Below, one piece after another: positions 35,223 through 44,440 of a stretch of 64,000 bases of DNA (the stretch's first letter is position 1; the number at the start of each line of letters is the position of its first letter). The translations under genes and the position numbers were made by a program. The stretch comes from Aeromonas veronii (GTDB lineage: Bacteria; Pseudomonadota; Gammaproteobacteria; Enterobacterales; Aeromonadaceae). The notes beneath the pieces were generated by a model. That model was not told the DNA's origin. It did not search any database and saw only the letters and a program-made list of their open reading frames with translations. The stretch lies in contig NZ_CP157875.1 of the NCBI RefSeq assembly GCF_040215105.1, positions 2,099,501 to 2,163,500 of the forward strand, given 5' to 3'.

Positions 35223-35245
35223 GGCGGGAGCTTCATGCTCCCGCC
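35223..35245 (-). other. GC-rich stem-loop between nrdA and nrdB
   Basis: GGCGGGAGC and GCTCCCGCC pair perfectly around a 5-base loop, with a mixed pyrimidine tract after it on the minus strand. It could weaken read-through or protect the nrdA message end. Confidence 0.6.
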
Positions 35246-35252
35246 CGGTTCA

Positions 35253-37520
35253 TCAGATCTTACAGGCGCCGCCAGCACAACCGTCATCTTGCAGATCGGT
35301 CTGGGCATCGTCCGCACCATCACGGGTGTTGTGATAGTACAGGGTCTTGAGGCCGTATTTGTAGGCGGTCAGCAGATCCTTGAGCAGCTGCTTCATCGGT
35401 ACCTTGTTGCCTTCGAAACGGGCGGGATCATAGTTGGTATTGGCGGAGATCGCCTGATCCACGAATTTTTGCATGATACCGACCAGCTGCAGGTAACCAT
35501 CGACGCTCGGTTGCTTCCACAGCAGTTCGTATTGATCCTTCAGGCGGTGATATTCCGGCACCACCTGCTTGAGGATGCCATCCTTGGAGGCCTTGACGGA
35601 GACCAGACCACGGGGCGGCTCGATGCCGTTGGTGGCGTTGGAGATCTGGCTGGAGGTCTCGCTCGGCATCAGGGCGGTCAGGGTGGAGTTGCGCAGACCC
35701 ACGGTCTTGATCTCGGTGCGCAGCGCTTCCCAGTCCAGGTGCAGAGGTTCGTTGCACAGGGCGTCCAGATCCTTTTTATAGGTATCGATGGGCAGGATCC
35801 CCTGGGCATAGGTGGTTTCGCCAAAGGCCGGGCAGGGGCCGAACTCGCGAGCCAGCTGCACCGAGGCCTTCAGCAGGTAGTACTGGATAGCCTCGAAGGT
35901 ACGGTGGGTCAGCGCGAGGCCGGAACCGTCGGAGTAGCGAGCACCATTTTTTGCCAGATAATAGGCATAGTTGATCACCCCAATCCCCAAGGTGCGGCGA
36001 TTCATGCTGCCTTTTTGCGCGGCTTTCAGCGGATAATCCTGATAGTCGAGCAGGGCATCCAGGGCGCGGACGGCCAAATCTGCCATCTCTTCCAGGTCTT
36101 CGAGCTTCTCGATGGCACCGAGGTTGAAGGCGGACAGGGTGCACAGGGCGATTTCGCCATCCTCGTCATCCACGTTGTTGAGCGGCTTGGTGGGCAGCGC
36201 AATTTCGAGGCAGAGGTTGGACTGGCGCACCGGGGCGACAGCCGGATCGAACGGGCTGTGGGTGTTGCAGTGATCCACGTTCTGGATGTAGATGCGACCG
36301 GTGCCGGCACGCTCCTGCATCATCAGGGAGAACAGATCCACGGCCTTCAGAGTCTTCTTGCGAATGGCCGGATCCTGTTCGTACTTGACGTAGAGCTCCT
36401 CGAACTTGTCCTGATCCGCGAAGAAGGCGTCATACAGGCCAGGGGCGTCGGAGGGGGAGAACAATGTGATGTCGCCGCCCTTGATGAGGCGCTGGTACAT
36501 CAGCTTGTTGATCTGCACCCCGTAGTCCATGTGACGGACCCGGTTCTCTTCCACGCCGCGGTTGTTTTTCAGCACCAGCAGGCTTTCCACTTCGGTGTGC
36601 CACAGCGGGTAGAACAAGGTGGCCGCACCGCCGCGCACGCCGCCCTGGGAGCAGCACTTCACGGCAGTCTGGAAGTACTTGTAGAAGGGGATGCAGCCGG
36701 TGTGGAAGGCTTCGCCGCCACGGATGGGGCTGCCCAGACCGCGGATGCGGCCGGCGTTGATGCCGATGCCGGCGCGCTGGGAGACGTAACGTACGATGGC
36801 GCTGGCGGTGGCATTGATGGAGTCCAGGCTGTCATCGCACTCGATCAGCACGCAGGAGCTGAACTGACGGGTCGGGGTCCGCACACCGCTCATGATGGGG
36901 GTGGGCAGGGAGATCTTGAAGGTCGAGACCGCATCGTAGAAGCGCTTGATGTAGTCAAGACGGGTATCTTTCGGGTACTTGGAGAAGAGGCAGGCCGCCA
37001 CCAGGATATAGAGGAACTGCGGGCTCTCGTAGATCTCGCCGGTGACGCGGTTCTGTACCAGGTACTTGCCTTCCAGCTGCTTGACCGCGGCGTAGGAGAA
37101 GTCCATGTCGCGCCAGTGATCCAGATAGGCGTTGAGCTCTTCGAACTCGGCCTGGGTGTAGTCGGTCAGCAGGTGCTTGTCGTACTTGCCCATGTCCACC
37201 AGCTTGGCGACATGCTGATAGAGGTGGGGCGGCTCGAACTGGCCGTAAGCCTTCTTGCGCAGGTGGAAGATGGCCAGACGGGCGGCCATGTACTGGTAGT
37301 CCGGGCTCTGTTCGGAAATCAGGTCGGCGGCAGCCTTGATGACGGTCTCGTGGATGTCGGCGGTACGGATACCGTCATAGAACTGGATGTGGGACTTGAG
37401 CTCCACCTGGGAGACCGACACGTTGTCGAGCTTCTCGGCAGCCCAGTCGAGCACGCGGTGAATCTTATCCAGATCGATGGGTTCTTTGTGTCCGTTACGC
37501 TTCGTCACAAACAAGTTCAT
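35253..37520 (-). CDS. nrdA: Class Ia ribonucleotide reductase, alpha subunit
   Basis: NrdA (755 residues) makes all four dNDPs and carries the allosteric sites. An N-terminal ATP-cone (KRNGHKEPIDLDKIHRVLDW) is followed by the catalytic barrel with SSCVLIECDDSLDS and NLCLEIALPTKPL, which supply the active-site cysteines. The C-terminal tail DDGCAGGACKI has the redox Cys pair that thioredoxin or glutaredoxin reduces. It is first in nrdA-nrdB-yfaE. The upstream region holds NrdR and DnaA boxes. Confidence 0.99.
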   Translation of the reverse strand: MNLFVTKRNGHKEPIDLDKIHRVLDWAAEKLDNVSVSQVELKSHIQFYDGIRTADIHETVIKAAADLISEQSPDYQYMAARLAIFHLRKKAYGQFEPPHLYQHVAKLVDMGKYDKHLLTDYTQAEFEELNAYLDHWRDMDFSYAAVKQLEGKYLVQNRVTGEIYESPQFLYILVAACLFSKYPKDTRLDYIKRFYDAVSTFKISLPTPIMSGVRTPTRQFSSCVLIECDDSLDSINATASAIVRYVSQRAGIGINAGRIRGLGSPIRGGEAFHTGCIPFYKYFQTAVKCCSQGGVRGGAATLFYPLWHTEVESLLVLKNNRGVEENRVRHMDYGVQINKLMYQRLIKGGDITLFSPSDAPGLYDAFFADQDKFEELYVKYEQDPAIRKKTLKAVDLFSLMMQERAGTGRIYIQNVDHCNTHSPFDPAVAPVRQSNLCLEIALPTKPLNNVDDEDGEIALCTLSAFNLGAIEKLEDLEEMADLAVRALDALLDYQDYPLKAAQKGSMNRRTLGIGVINYAYYLAKNGARYSDGSGLALTHRTFEAIQYYLLKASVQLAREFGPCPAFGETTYAQGILPIDTYKKDLDALCNEPLHLDWEALRTEIKTVGLRNSTLTALMPSETSSQISNATNGIEPPRGLVSVKASKDGILKQVVPEYHRLKDQYELLWKQPSVDGYLQLVGIMQKFVDQAISANTNYDPARFEGNKVPMKQLLKDLLTAYKYGLKTLYYHNTRDGADDAQTDLQDDGCAGGACKI

Positions 37521-37638
37521 TGGCTGATGACCCTTATTAGCTGATACCTGCCGGCATCGGTTGATTCCCGAAAAACCATCGCGCCACGCTCCCCACGGAC
37601 CTGGCTTGGTAAAGAGTGGGGGCGTACTGCGCGATGAA

Positions 37639-37654
37639 TCACAAGATATAGTGT
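37639..37654. promoter_or_regulatory. NrdR box 1 upstream of nrdA
   Basis: TCACAAGATATAGTGT agrees well with the NrdR consensus ACAC-WATATW-GTGT. On the minus strand it also contains TATATC, a possible nrdA -10. Confidence 0.8.
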
Positions 37655-37669
37655 TATTTTTAATGCGAA

Positions 37670-37685
37670 CTACAAGATAGTGAGG
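37670..37685. promoter_or_regulatory. NrdR box 2 upstream of nrdA
   Basis: CTACAAGATAGTGAGG is a weaker match to the consensus but starts exactly 31 bp from box 1, the usual spacing of NrdR box pairs. Confidence 0.7.
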
Positions 37686-37704
37686 TCGTCCCCGTATTGC
37701 AACG

Positions 37705-37731
37705 TGTGGATAACCTCATTGCTGTGGATAA
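37705..37731 (-). promoter_or_regulatory. Two perfect DnaA boxes upstream of nrdA
   Basis: TTATCCACA, read on the minus strand, occurs at 37705-37713 and 37723-37731, same orientation, 18 bp apart. E. coli nrdAB also has DnaA boxes that affect its transcription. Confidence 0.85.
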
Positions 37732-37957
37732 ATTGTGGGTGTTATGGGATCTGTTAGTGACTGCTCACAGTGAGTGGGTTTTCATGCGTCTGATCCGTCA
37801 AATGCAAGTCCGAAGATCGAAGATGGAAAATTAAAATAACTTTTTTTGCTTGCGAAAATGGGTCGGTTTTACTAGCAAATTCAGGCTGGTTATCCCTTGA
37901 ACGGCAAGGGACAAAAGCTGTCCGATCCGGCTGAAATGGCTGACGGCCACGCAGGAA

Positions 37958-37984
37958 AAGGGGGAGCCCGACCCGGCTCCCCTT
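37958..37984 (-). terminator. Terminator of gph
   Basis: GGGGAGCC (37961-37968) pairs with GGCTCCCC (37975-37982); on the minus strand CCTTTTCC follows. It is about 100 bases past the gph stop. Confidence 0.65.
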
Positions 37985-38084
37985 CGTGATGTTCAACAGT
38001 TTTGCCGTGACGTCTTGCGCGTTCATCGACGGATGCCTGGCCCCGATAAGGTGCCGGCCATATCCATCAATCGATGTGCCAGAT

Positions 38085-38771
38085 TCAGCTCAGTTCGTAG
38101 CGCAGCCAGTGGTGCAGAGCCTGTACCGTGTCAAAATGCAGATCCGCGCCCCAGCCGGCGGGATCCTCGTCATCGTGCAGATAGCCCCAGCCCGCTACCG
38201 CGGTGCGCATGCCGGCATTGCGACCCGCTTCGATGTCGCGCACGTGATCCCCCACATAGAGGCAGTGCGCCGCATCCACCCCGAGTTGCTCGCAGGCGAA
38301 ATACATGGGGGCGGGGTCGGGCTTGCGCACCGGCAGGGTGTCGGCACTGACGGTGACGCCGCAGCCCGCCAGCGCCGGCAGGGCGGCCAGCAGCGGCTCG
38401 GTGAGAAAGCCCGGCTTGTTGGTGACGATGCCCCAGGGCAGCTGCTGTTCTTCGAGCCATTCGATGAGATCCAGCATGCCGTCATAGGGGCGGGTGCCGA
38501 CACAGAGGTGAGCGGCGTAGTAGTCGAGCAGGGCGGTGCGAAGGCGTGTCGCCCCGAGTTCTTCAAGCAGTTCGTCCCCAAGGCCGGCCCTGAGTAGCCC
38601 CAGCGCCCCGTGGGAAGTGGTCTGGCGGATGATGTCGTCAGAGAGTGGTGCAAAGCCTTCGCTTATCAGCACATGGTTGACGGCGGCGCCGAGATCCGGG
38701 GCCGTGTCGAGCAGGGTGCCGTCGAGATCAAACAGCACGCAGCGCAGGGGCGCCTGGTTGGCGGCGCTCAT
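38085..38771 (-). CDS. gph: Phosphoglycolate phosphatase-like HAD hydrolase
   Basis: The 228-residue protein is a HAD-IA phosphatase. Motif I is VLFDLDGTLLDTAPDLG (about residues 12-28), motif II IVTNKPGF, motif III the Lys in LPVRKPDPAPMYFACEQLG, and motif IV CLYVGDHVRDIEAGRNAGM. It resembles Gph, which clears 2-phosphoglycolate made during DNA repair. It is coupled to ubiG by a one-base overlap (TGATG). A similar ubiG-linked phosphatase occurs in other gammaproteobacteria; whether it acts on phosphoglycolate or another sugar phosphate is unsure. Confidence 0.87.
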   Translation of the reverse strand: MSAANQAPLRCVLFDLDGTLLDTAPDLGAAVNHVLISEGFAPLSDDIIRQTTSHGALGLLRAGLGDELLEELGATRLRTALLDYYAAHLCVGTRPYDGMLDLIEWLEEQQLPWGIVTNKPGFLTEPLLAALPALAGCGVTVSADTLPVRKPDPAPMYFACEQLGVDAAHCLYVGDHVRDIEAGRNAGMRTAVAGWGYLHDDEDPAGWGADLHFDTVQALHHWLRYELS

Positions 38772-39502
38772 CAGCCTTGCTCCGGACGGGTGAAGCTCAC
38801 CATGTAGTTGACGTCCACGTTGGCCCCCAGCCTGAAGTGGCCGCTGAGGGGGTTGTAGTGCACCCCGCTCATGTCCTCTACCACCAGGCCCGCCGCTTCA
38901 CCCATGCGGCACAGCTCCGCCGGGGTGATGAACTTCTTGTGGTCGTGGGTGCCCTTGGGCACCATCTTCATCAGGTACTCGGCGCCGAGGATCATCATCA
39001 GATAGGCCTTGGGGTTGCGGTTGATGGTGGAGACCACCACCTGGCCGCCCGGGCGCACCAGGGTGGCGATGGCCCGCATCACGGACGCCGGATCCGGCAC
39101 GTGTTCGAGCATCTCCATGCAGGTGACCACATCATACTGGCCACTGGGCCCTTGCTCAGTCACTTCCGCGGCGTGCGCCTCGGCGGTGATCTGGCGATAC
39201 TCGAGCTCCACTCCGGCTTCCAGGGCGTGCAGGCGGGCGACCCCGAGCGGCTCCTTGCCCATGTCGATGCCCGTCACCTTGGCGCCACGGCGGGCCATGC
39301 TCTCGGCGAGGATGCCGCCACCGCAACCGATGTCGAGGGTGCGCTTGCCGAACAGGCCACCGCTCTTGTCGGTGATCCAGTCAAGGCGGATGGGGTTGAT
39401 TTGATGCAGCGGCTTGAACTCGCCCTCCATATCCCACCAGCGGGAGGCAATGGCTTCAAATTTGGCGATTTCTGTCAGATCGACATTGGCATCAGCGTTC
39501 AT
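38771..39502 (-). CDS. ubiG: Ubiquinone biosynthesis O-methyltransferase UbiG
   Basis: UbiG performs both O-methylations of ubiquinone synthesis with SAM. The 243-residue protein has [20 protein letters not shown] near the start, the SAM motif [13 protein letters not shown], and [12 protein letters not shown] start it at 39502 (MNADANVD), which aligns with the E. coli MNAE start; an ATG six bases upstream is also possible, as an AGGA precedes both. It is divergent from gyrA, the same neighbour as in E. coli. Confidence 0.96.
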   Translation of the reverse strand: MNADANVDLTEIAKFEAIASRWWDMEGEFKPLHQINPIRLDWITDKSGGLFGKRTLDIGCGGGILAESMARRGAKVTGIDMGKEPLGVARLHALEAGVELEYRQITAEAHAAEVTEQGPSGQYDVVTCMEMLEHVPDPASVMRAIATLVRPGGQVVVSTINRNPKAYLMMILGAEYLMKMVPKGTHDHKKFITPAELCRMGEAAGLVVEDMSGVHYNPLSGHFRLGANVDVNYMVSFTRPEQG

Positions 39503-39688
39503 TTTCATGGATCCTGTGGCAGGGGCGCGCAAGGGGGGAGAGGCGCGCAATCTATTGTCCTGGCGGGCATTATAACGGACGCACTTTGTCAAACCAGCCT
39601 GATTTGCGGCTTAAGGTCTTTCACGCGCTGTGTTACCATGTCGCGCTGTTTAAGCCAAAGAACAACTAATTAGGGATTAAGGCTTTCT

Positions 39689-42451
39689 ATGAGCGATCTG
39701 GCCAGAGAGATCACGCCGGTCAACATCGAAGAAGAGCTCAAGAGTTCCTATCTGGATTACGCCATGAGCGTGATCGTAGGACGAGCTCTGCCGGATGTGC
39801 GTGATGGCTTGAAACCGGTTCACCGCCGCGTTCTGTATGCAATGAACGAGTTGGGGAACGACTGGAACAAGCCCTATAAAAAATCGGCCCGTGTGGTCGG
39901 TGACGTAATCGGTAAATATCACCCGCATGGCGACAGTGCCGTGTATGACACCATCGTCCGCATGGCGCAGGATTTCTCCATGCGTTACATGCTGGTCGAC
40001 GGTCAGGGCAACTTCGGTTCGGTGGATGGCGATAACGCCGCCGCCATGCGTTATACCGAAGTGCGGATGGCGCGCATCTCCCACGAGCTGCTGGCCGATC
40101 TGGACAAAGAGACCGTGGACTGGGTGCCGAACTATGACGGCACCGAGATGATCCCGGCTGTCATGCCCACCAAGGTTCCCACCCTGTTGATCAACGGCTC
40201 CTCCGGTATCGCGGTGGGCATGGCGACCAACATTCCTCCTCACAACCTCACCGAGATAGTGAACGGCTGTCTGGCGCTCATCGAAAATGGTGATCTCACC
40301 ATCGATGAGCTGATGACCTATGTCACCGGCCCGGACTTCCCCACTGGCGGTATCATCAACGGTCGCTCCGGCATCGTGCAGGCGTACCGTACCGGTCGTG
40401 GTTCCGTCTATGTGCGGGCCAAGGCCGAGGTGGAAGTGGACGACAAGAGCGGTCGCGAAACCATCATCGTCCACGAGATCCCCTATCAGGTGAACAAGGC
40501 GCGGCTCATCGAGAAGATCGCCGAGCTGGTCAAAGAGAAGAAGATCGAGGGCATCAGCGCCCTGCGCGATGAGTCTGATAAAGACGGCATGCGCATCGTT
40601 ATCGAGATCAAGCGCGGCGAGTCCGGCGAGATTGTGCTGAACAATCTCTACAAGCACACCCAGATGCAGACCACGTTCGGCATCAACATGGTGGCGCTCG
40701 ATAACAACCAGCCCAAGGTGATGAATCTCAAGGAGATCCTGGATGCCTTCCTGCTGCACCGCCGTGAGGTGGTGACCCGCAGGACCGTGTTCGAACTGCG
40801 CAAGGCGCGGGATCGGGCCCACATCCTGGAAGGTCTGGCGGTTGCGCTGGCCAACATCGACCCCATCATCGAGCTCATCCGTCACTCCGACACCCCGGCG
40901 GACGCCAAGGCCAAGCTGGTTGCCCGTGGCTGGGAGCTCGGCAACGTGGCCGCCATGCTGGAAAAAGCGGGTGACGACGCGGCCCGTCCCGAGTGGCTGG
41001 AGCCGGAGTTCGGCATTCGTGAGGGTCACTACTACCTGACTGAACAGCAAGCCCAGGCCATCCTGGACCTGCGTCTGCACAAGCTGACCGGCCTCGAGCA
41101 CGAGAAGATCCTGGAAGAGTATCAGTCTCTGCTGGACCTTATCGCCGAGCTGCTGCACATCCTGGCAAGCCCGGAACGCTTGATGGAAGTGATCCGCGAT
41201 GAACTGCTGGCGGTACGCGAGCAGTACGGCGACGAACGTCGCACCGAGATCAGCATGTCCAGTGCCGAGATCAACATCGAAGATCTGATCACCCCGGAAG
41301 ACGTGGTGGTTACCCTGTCTCACCAGGGCTATGTGAAGTATCAGCCGCTCTCCGACTACGAGGCCCAGCGCCGCGGTGGTCGTGGCAAGTCGGCCACCCG
41401 GATCAAGGAAGAGGACTTCGTGGAGCGTCTGCTGGTGGCCAACACCCATGACACCATTTTGTGCTTCTCCACCCGTGGCAAGGTCTACTGGCTCAAGGTG
41501 TATCAGCTGCCGGAGGCGTCCCGTGGCGCCCGTGGCCGTCCGATTATCAACCTGCTGCCGCTGGAAGAGGGTGAACGCATCACCGCCATCCTGCCGGTGA
41601 AAGAGTACAGCGATGACAAGTACGTCTTCTTCGCCACCGCAGACGGTACCGTGAAGAAGACCAGCCTGTCCGCGTTCAGCCGTCCGCTCTCCTCCGGTAT
41701 TCGTGCCATCAACCTCAAAGAGGGTGATGAACTGATCGGGGTGGACATCACCGACGGCAGCAACGAAATCATGCTGTTCTCCGATGCGGGCAAGGTGGTT
41801 CGTTTCGCAGAAGGCAGCGGCCGCGCCGATGCGGCGGATGCCGGTGACGACGTCGAGAACGACGACGATGTCGGCAACGACGATGACGGCAGCGACAACG
41901 GCGAAGGTGGCGAAACCAAGGGCACCTTCAAGGGCGTGCGTCCCATGGGTCGTACCGCCGCCGGTGTCCGCGGCATTCGTCTGCCGAGCGGCAACAAGGT
42001 GGTCTCCCTCATCGTCCCCCGTGGCGAGGGTGCCATCCTTACCGCCACCGAGAACGGTTACGGCAAGCGCACCGCACTGGATGAATACCCGACCAAGAGC
42101 CGCGGTACCCAGGGCGTCATCTCCATCAAGGTGGATGAGCGCAACGGCAAGGTGATTGATGCTATTCAGGTCGAGGATACCGACCAGATCATGCTGATCA
42201 CCAATGGCGGCACCCTGGTGCGGACTCGCGTCTCCGAGGTGAGCATCATCGGTCGCAACACCGGCGGTGTGCGTCTGATCCGGACCGGTGAAGACGAGAC
42301 CGTGGTCGGCCTGCAGCGCGTTGCCGAGAGCGACGAGGAAGAGAACGAAGTTGTCGCCATCGACGGTGAGCAGGCGCAAGGTGCGGACAGCGCGCCAGAC
42401 GCCGGTGCTGCCGACGACGCCAGCGAAGAGGGTGTAGCCGGCGACGAATAA
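39689..42451 (+). CDS. gyrA: DNA gyrase subunit A
   Basis: GyrA cuts and rejoins DNA during negative supercoiling. The 920-residue protein has the active Tyr Y122 in MRYTEVRMA and the quinolone region [10 protein letters not shown] with S83 and D87, the susceptible residues. The GyrA box QRRGGRG opens the C-terminal wrapping domain. An acidic insertion of roughly 35-45 residues (about 708-748, with [19 protein letters not shown]) lies inside that domain. E. coli lacks it; I recall similar ones in Aeromonas and relatives. The tail is acidic too. A strong terminator follows. Confidence 0.99.
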   Translation: MSDLAREITPVNIEEELKSSYLDYAMSVIVGRALPDVRDGLKPVHRRVLYAMNELGNDWNKPYKKSARVVGDVIGKYHPHGDSAVYDTIVRMAQDFSMRYMLVDGQGNFGSVDGDNAAAMRYTEVRMARISHELLADLDKETVDWVPNYDGTEMIPAVMPTKVPTLLINGSSGIAVGMATNIPPHNLTEIVNGCLALIENGDLTIDELMTYVTGPDFPTGGIINGRSGIVQAYRTGRGSVYVRAKAEVEVDDKSGRETIIVHEIPYQVNKARLIEKIAELVKEKKIEGISALRDESDKDGMRIVIEIKRGESGEIVLNNLYKHTQMQTTFGINMVALDNNQPKVMNLKEILDAFLLHRREVVTRRTVFELRKARDRAHILEGLAVALANIDPIIELIRHSDTPADAKAKLVARGWELGNVAAMLEKAGDDAARPEWLEPEFGIREGHYYLTEQQAQAILDLRLHKLTGLEHEKILEEYQSLLDLIAELLHILASPERLMEVIRDELLAVREQYGDERRTEISMSSAEINIEDLITPEDVVVTLSHQGYVKYQPLSDYEAQRRGGRGKSATRIKEEDFVERLLVANTHDTILCFSTRGKVYWLKVYQLPEASRGARGRPIINLLPLEEGERITAILPVKEYSDDKYVFFATADGTVKKTSLSAFSRPLSSGIRAINLKEGDELIGVDITDGSNEIMLFSDAGKVVRFAEGSGRADAADAGDDVENDDDVGNDDDGSDNGEGGETKGTFKGVRPMGRTAAGVRGIRLPSGNKVVSLIVPRGEGAILTATENGYGKRTALDEYPTKSRGTQGVISIKVDERNGKVIDAIQVEDTDQIMLITNGGTLVRTRVSEVSIIGRNTGGVRLIRTGEDETVVGLQRVAESDEEENEVVAIDGEQAQGADSAPDAGAADDASEEGVAGDE

Positions 42452-42469
42452 TCGCAGTCTGCACCGATA

Positions 42470-42499
42470 AGAAGAGCGACCTCAGGGTCGCTCTTTTTT
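42470..42499 (+). terminator. Terminator of gyrA
   Basis: AAGAGCGACC (42472-42481) pairs with GGTCGCTCTT (42486-42495), loop TCAG, followed by a run of T. Confidence 0.93.
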
Positions 42500-42569
42500 T
42501 GTCTGTCGCTTGGCCGAAAGGAGAGTTTGCCAATCATGACGTGAACCCGCTTGTTGCGGTGAGAGACAT

Positions 42570-42595
42570 GACCGAGAGACATCACCGAGAAACAT
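42570..42595 (+). repeat. Two imperfect 13-bp direct repeats
   Basis: GACCGAGAGACAT and CACCGAGAAACAT follow each other directly, with a shorter GAGAGACAT before them. They lie in the gap after gyrA. No function is suggested. Confidence 0.55.
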
Positions 42596-42616
42596 GGCAA
42601 TCTCGTGAACCAGGTA

Positions 42617-42650
42617 GCAACAAAGCGCCCGAGGGCGCTTTGTTGCTTTT
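42617..42650. terminator. Stem-loop between gyrA and the yjiH-like gene
   Basis: Fourteen pairs (42617-42630 with 42633-42646) form a long stem. The T run is on the plus strand, so it may be a second gyrA terminator; for the minus-strand gene it lacks a T run. Confidence 0.65.
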
Positions 42651-42669
42651 GCCTTGAAAAGATCAGGGC

Positions 42670-43992
42670 CTAGCTCAGCCAGCCGAGTGTCAGCGCCAGT
42701 CGGCCACAGAGCGCCGCCAGCAATATGCCGAGCAGGGTGCGCAGCAGCCAGATCACCACCAGCTGCCCCACGCTCACCGGGATCTTGGTCGCCAGTATGC
42801 AAGGGATGGAGGCGGAGAAGAAGAGCACGGAGCTGACCGATACCACGGCCGTCACATAGCGCACCAGCAAGTCAGCATCCTTGAGCAGGATGGCGGGCAG
42901 GAACATCTCGGCCAGCCCCGCGGAGAGTGCACGCGCCGTTTCAAGCGGCTCACCCAGATCCAGCAGCCAGGTCATCGGCCACAGCAACCAGCCGAGCAAA
43001 TCGAACAAGGGCGTGTGCTGGGCCAGCAGCAATCCCAGCAGACCCACCGACAAAATGGTGGGTACCACGGCGGCGGCCATGGTGACGCCATCTTTCAGAT
43101 TGTCCCTGAGCTGGCGGGAGAGGGAGTCCGCCTGCCGGGATTGGGACAACCCGCAGGCGAGAGCCGTTTGCCAGCGGCTCTGTCCCGCCGGCAGTGGCTC
43201 GTCGGTTTCTCCCTCATCGCTCATGGTGCTGATGGGGGGAACACGGGCCAGGATGGCGGTGATGACAAAGGTGATGACCAGGGTGGACCAGAAGTAGAAG
43301 TTCCAGTGCCCCATCAGGTTGAGGGTCTTGGCCACGATGATCATGAAGGCGGCGGAGACGGTGGAGAAGCCGGTGGCGATGATGACGGCCTCCCGTACCG
43401 TGTATTTCCCTGAGAGGAAGACCCGGTTGGTGATGAGCAGACCGACCGAATAGCTGCCGACAAAGGAGGCCACCGCATCGATGGCGGAGTGGCCGGGGGT
43501 ACGCCAGAGCGGGCGCATCACGGGCTGCATCAGGACGCCGATGAGTTCAAGCAACCCGAATCCGAGCAGGAAGGTGAGGGCCATGGCGCCGATGGGAACG
43601 ATGAGGCCCACCGACATGGCGAGCTTGTCGAACAGGAAGGGCAATCTGTCCGGCGTCATCAGCCAGGCGGGACCAAGATCGGTGACATACAACACGGCCA
43701 GCCCCAGCCCCAGCAGCTTGAACAGACTCAGTACCCGATCGATGGGGCGGGCACGCCAGCGCCCGTCCAGCAGGGGCGTGATGGCGCCGTAAGCGATAAG
43801 CAGCAGGATGAGACCCACGGCAAGGGGACGTTTGGCGATCAGAAAGCCGGCCAGGTGGTCCACCAAAATGGTGCTGCGACCGGCGAGCTCGAAGGGAACG
43901 AAAAAGATGGCGATCCCGAGCAGGCTGGTAAGCAGCAGTTTGATCCCGGCCCCGGAGCGGGCAGGGGCAGTCAGGGTATTTTCAGGCTCCAT
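42670..43992 (-). CDS. YjiH-family membrane protein (nucleoside recognition/gate domain)
   Basis: The 440-residue protein has about ten membrane helices. The nucleoside-recognition (Gate) pattern appears as VASFVGSYSVGLLITNRVF in the first half and LSAGLAEMFLPAILLKDADL in the second. E. coli YjiH is related; its substrate is unknown. A cytoplasmic loop lies near residues 255-300. The ribosome site AGGAGG is excellent. A perfect palindrome overlaps the predicted promoter upstream. Confidence 0.88.
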   Translation of the reverse strand: MEPENTLTAPARSGAGIKLLLTSLLGIAIFFVPFELAGRSTILVDHLAGFLIAKRPLAVGLILLLIAYGAITPLLDGRWRARPIDRVLSLFKLLGLGLAVLYVTDLGPAWLMTPDRLPFLFDKLAMSVGLIVPIGAMALTFLLGFGLLELIGVLMQPVMRPLWRTPGHSAIDAVASFVGSYSVGLLITNRVFLSGKYTVREAVIIATGFSTVSAAFMIIVAKTLNLMGHWNFYFWSTLVITFVITAILARVPPISTMSDEGETDEPLPAGQSRWQTALACGLSQSRQADSLSRQLRDNLKDGVTMAAAVVPTILSVGLLGLLLAQHTPLFDLLGWLLWPMTWLLDLGEPLETARALSAGLAEMFLPAILLKDADLLVRYVTAVVSVSSVLFFSASIPCILATKIPVSVGQLVVIWLLRTLLGILLAALCGRLALTLGWLS

Positions 43993-44440
43993 GGTTCCTC
44001 CTTGTGATCCTCATGGGTCAACTCCTTTTGCATGGTTATTTGTATATACAATATCGACCATGGGTCAAAATGGAAGCAAAAAATTCACCAAAAAATAACA
44101 AATTAAAAGGGAGGAGTCGTATGGGTTTCATGCTGTCAGAGCCAGACGGGATCGCTTGAAGCCAGTGATGAGGCGGGGCTGCTGCCTAGGGGTAGAGAAG
44201 GGAGATAGGCTAGCGGTGGTGCCGACGTGGCGCGTTTGGAATAGAAGCTGTCTTTAATCGACCAGAAAAAGTTGAAACATTAGTTCGGATTTATAAACTT
44301 TTTTTACCATATTCATATGTATCGTTTTCATGACTATTCATGGATTAGTTATAAAGGCTTTATTGATTTGATGGCTTCTCGAGTTTCCCATTGCAGAGTA
44401 AGATGCCTCTTCAATAAAAATAAGAATTAGGAGTTCGGGT
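43993..44440. other. Divergent regulatory region, yjiH-like to the LuxR-type gene
   Basis: The 448 bases hold the yjiH-like promoter and palindrome near 44040-44068 and a long AT-rich stretch (44250-44430) before the LuxR-type gene. I see no gene in it. The AT content suggests H-NS-type control, which is inference. Confidence 0.6.
44040..44068 (-). promoter_or_regulatory. Predicted yjiH-like promoter with a palindrome over the -10
   Basis: On the minus strand TTGACC (44068-44063) and TATACA (44046-44041) are 16 bp apart. The perfect 12-bp palindrome TTGTATATACAA (44040-44051) covers the -10, as expected for a repressor site, perhaps of the GntR type. Confidence 0.5.

Larger units (their letters stand above)
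37521..38084. other. Control region of nrdA and the 3' region of gph
   Basis: The 564 bases hold paired NrdR boxes (37639-37685), paired DnaA boxes (37705-37731), an AT-rich stretch, and the gph terminator at 37961-37982. I see no credible gene; a 90-codon minus frame at 37754-38026 has no ribosome site or family. Confidence 0.7.

Noticed and set aside
35175-37544. Plus-strand 789-codon frame opposite nrdA
   Set aside because: NrdA on the other strand is certain; the frame has no family, ribosome site or sensible composition.
37754-38026. Minus-strand 90-codon frame in the nrdA-gph gap
   Set aside because: It crosses the gph terminator and has no ribosome site or recognisable pattern.
39677-42379. 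Minus-strand 900-codon frame across gyrA
   Set aside because: Antisense frame of a highly expressed GC-rich gene; GyrA is certain.
42558-42660. Short frame MTERHHRE... after gyrA
   Set aside because: It runs through a stem-loop, has no family and uses the repeat sequences; probably chance.
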